Below are positions 10,478 through 11,165 of a stretch of 11,165 bases of DNA, in pieces. Location of the stretch: contig WKLE02006775.1 of NCBI GenBank assembly GCA_014885115.2, positions 1-11,165 on the forward strand. The letters run 5' to 3'. Position numbers and translations under genes: made by a program. Within the stretch, counting starts at the first letter, position 1. Each line of letters starts with the position of its first letter. A model generated the notes under the pieces. The model searched no databases. It had not been told where the DNA came from and saw only the letters and a program-made list of their open reading frames with translations. This DNA comes from Asterionellopsis glacialis (lineage: Eukaryota > Bacillariophyta > Plagiogrammaphyceae > Rhaphoneidales > Asterionellopsidaceae).

Positions 10478-10520
10478 AATTTTTCATCTTAGATATTAAA
10501 AATATCTAAGATGAAAAATT
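10478..10520 (-). terminator. perfect 20-bp hairpin at the rbcS 3' end
   Basis: Arms 10478-10497 and 10501-10520 are exact reverse complements with an AAA loop in between. It starts 24 bases beyond the rbcS stop on the minus strand and no T-tract follows. It resembles the 3' inverted repeats that define and protect plastid mRNA ends, and it closes the rbcL-rbcS transcript. Confidence 0.85.
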
Positions 10521-10544
10521 AAAGCATCAGAATACTAATTAAAA

Positions 10545-10964
10545 TTAGTAACGTGCGCCTTCTGCATTCGCTTGAACACTATAGCTCTTAATAGTGTAAA
10601 CGATTTGACGACCAGCACCTTCTTGACGCTCTAAGTAGAAACCTGGCTCATTAGCTGGACGGTTTACGATAAACGACATAACACAACTTTCAACACCAAA
10701 ACTAGCGTCGAATGCGTTAACACGGATGTAACCAGCAGCACATGCTTTACGAGCTTCTGCTAATTCGAACATTACAGATCCAGAATCTTTAATATCGAAT
10801 AAAGGTAAACCCCATAATTCCCAGTAGTTATTACGAGGGTGTGGATCATCTGTCCACTCTACGTTCATTGCTAAACCGCGATTCATTGCGTAAGCAATTT
10901 GCTTTTCAATTTGTACATCAGTTAAATCAGGTAAGAAAGAGAAGCAACCTTGTGTAAGTCTCAC
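10545..10964 (-). CDS. rbcS: Rubisco small subunit, red-type (form ID)
   Basis: Encodes the small subunit of ribulose-1,5-bisphosphate carboxylase/oxygenase, which caps the large-subunit octamer in the plastid stroma or pyrenoid. It has 139 residues. The N-terminus RLTQGCFSFLPDLTD, the EWTDDPHPRNNYWELWGLPL block and the extended C-terminus ending VQANAEGARY are those of red-type small subunits, which carry a C-terminal extension missing from green ones. The start is GTG: an in-frame TGA lies two codons upstream, with only ATA between, so no ATG is available. AAGGAG (plus-strand 10975-10980) stands 10 bases before it. It follows rbcL after a 40-base spacer, which implies one rbcL-rbcS transcript. 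Confidence 0.97.
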   Translation of the reverse strand: MRLTQGCFSFLPDLTDVQIEKQIAYAMNRGLAMNVEWTDDPHPRNNYWELWGLPLFDIKDSGSVMFELAEARKACAAGYIRVNAFDASFGVESCVMSFIVNRPANEPGFYLERQEGAGRQIVYTIKSYSVQANAEGARY

Positions 10965-10974
10965 TATTCAAATA

Positions 10975-10980
10975 CTCCTT
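10975..10980 (-). promoter_or_regulatory. Shine-Dalgarno site of rbcS, supporting a GTG start
   Basis: The minus strand reads AAGGAG, 10 bases before the GTG of rbcS. It supports GTG as the initiation codon, because no in-frame ATG exists between the upstream stop and the conserved N-terminal residues. Confidence 0.7.
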
Positions 10981-11004
10981 TAATTTTTTTTAAAAGTAAC
11001 TTTA

Positions 11005-11165
<161 letters not shown>

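Overview
This window is a piece of a plastid (chloroplast) genome of the red-algal lineage, most likely from a diatom or a related ochrophyte. Three things support this. It has form ID (red-type) rbcL-rbcS arranged as plastid-encoded neighbours. It carries plastid copies of atpD (delta) and atpG (b-prime), which green plastids have moved to the nucleus. It is AT-rich with compact, intron-free genes, and rbcS begins with GTG followed by a sequence of the diatom/ochrophyte type. Every intact gene found is a core photosynthesis or ATP synthase gene.

Layout. (1) Positions 1-4856, plus strand: psaA and psaB, the two core subunits of photosystem I, with a leader carrying a Shine-Dalgarno site and a perfect 21-bp hairpin after psaB. 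(2) 4857-5201: a 345-bp gene-free spacer between convergent units. (3) 5202-9727, minus strand: the ATP synthase operon, transcribed atpI-atpH-atpG-atpF-atpD-atpA (a, c, b-prime, b, delta, alpha), ending in a second perfect 21-bp hairpin. A terminator-like hairpin also lies inside the operon after atpH. (4) 9728-10477: a spacer of about 750 bp without an intact gene. It contains a patch of clearly higher GC (10141-10260, 42.5% by direct count) and an inverted repeat. (5) 10478-11165, minus strand: a perfect 20-bp hairpin, rbcS, and the last 52 codons of rbcL, which runs off the end of the window.

How the genes work together: PsaA/PsaB bind P700 and drive light-powered electron transfer. The resulting proton gradient powers the CFoCF1 ATP synthase, of which six subunits are here. 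The ATP feeds CO2 fixation by Rubisco, whose two subunits are at the right edge. Beta and epsilon (atpB/atpE) and gamma are not in the window.

I found no evidence of a new multi-gene system. The least explained stretch is the atpI-rbcS spacer. It may hold the remains of a lost gene, a structured RNA or a rearrangement scar. The other points of interest are regulatory: long 3' hairpins, the intra-operon hairpin after atpH, uneven use of Shine-Dalgarno sites and the GTG start of rbcS.
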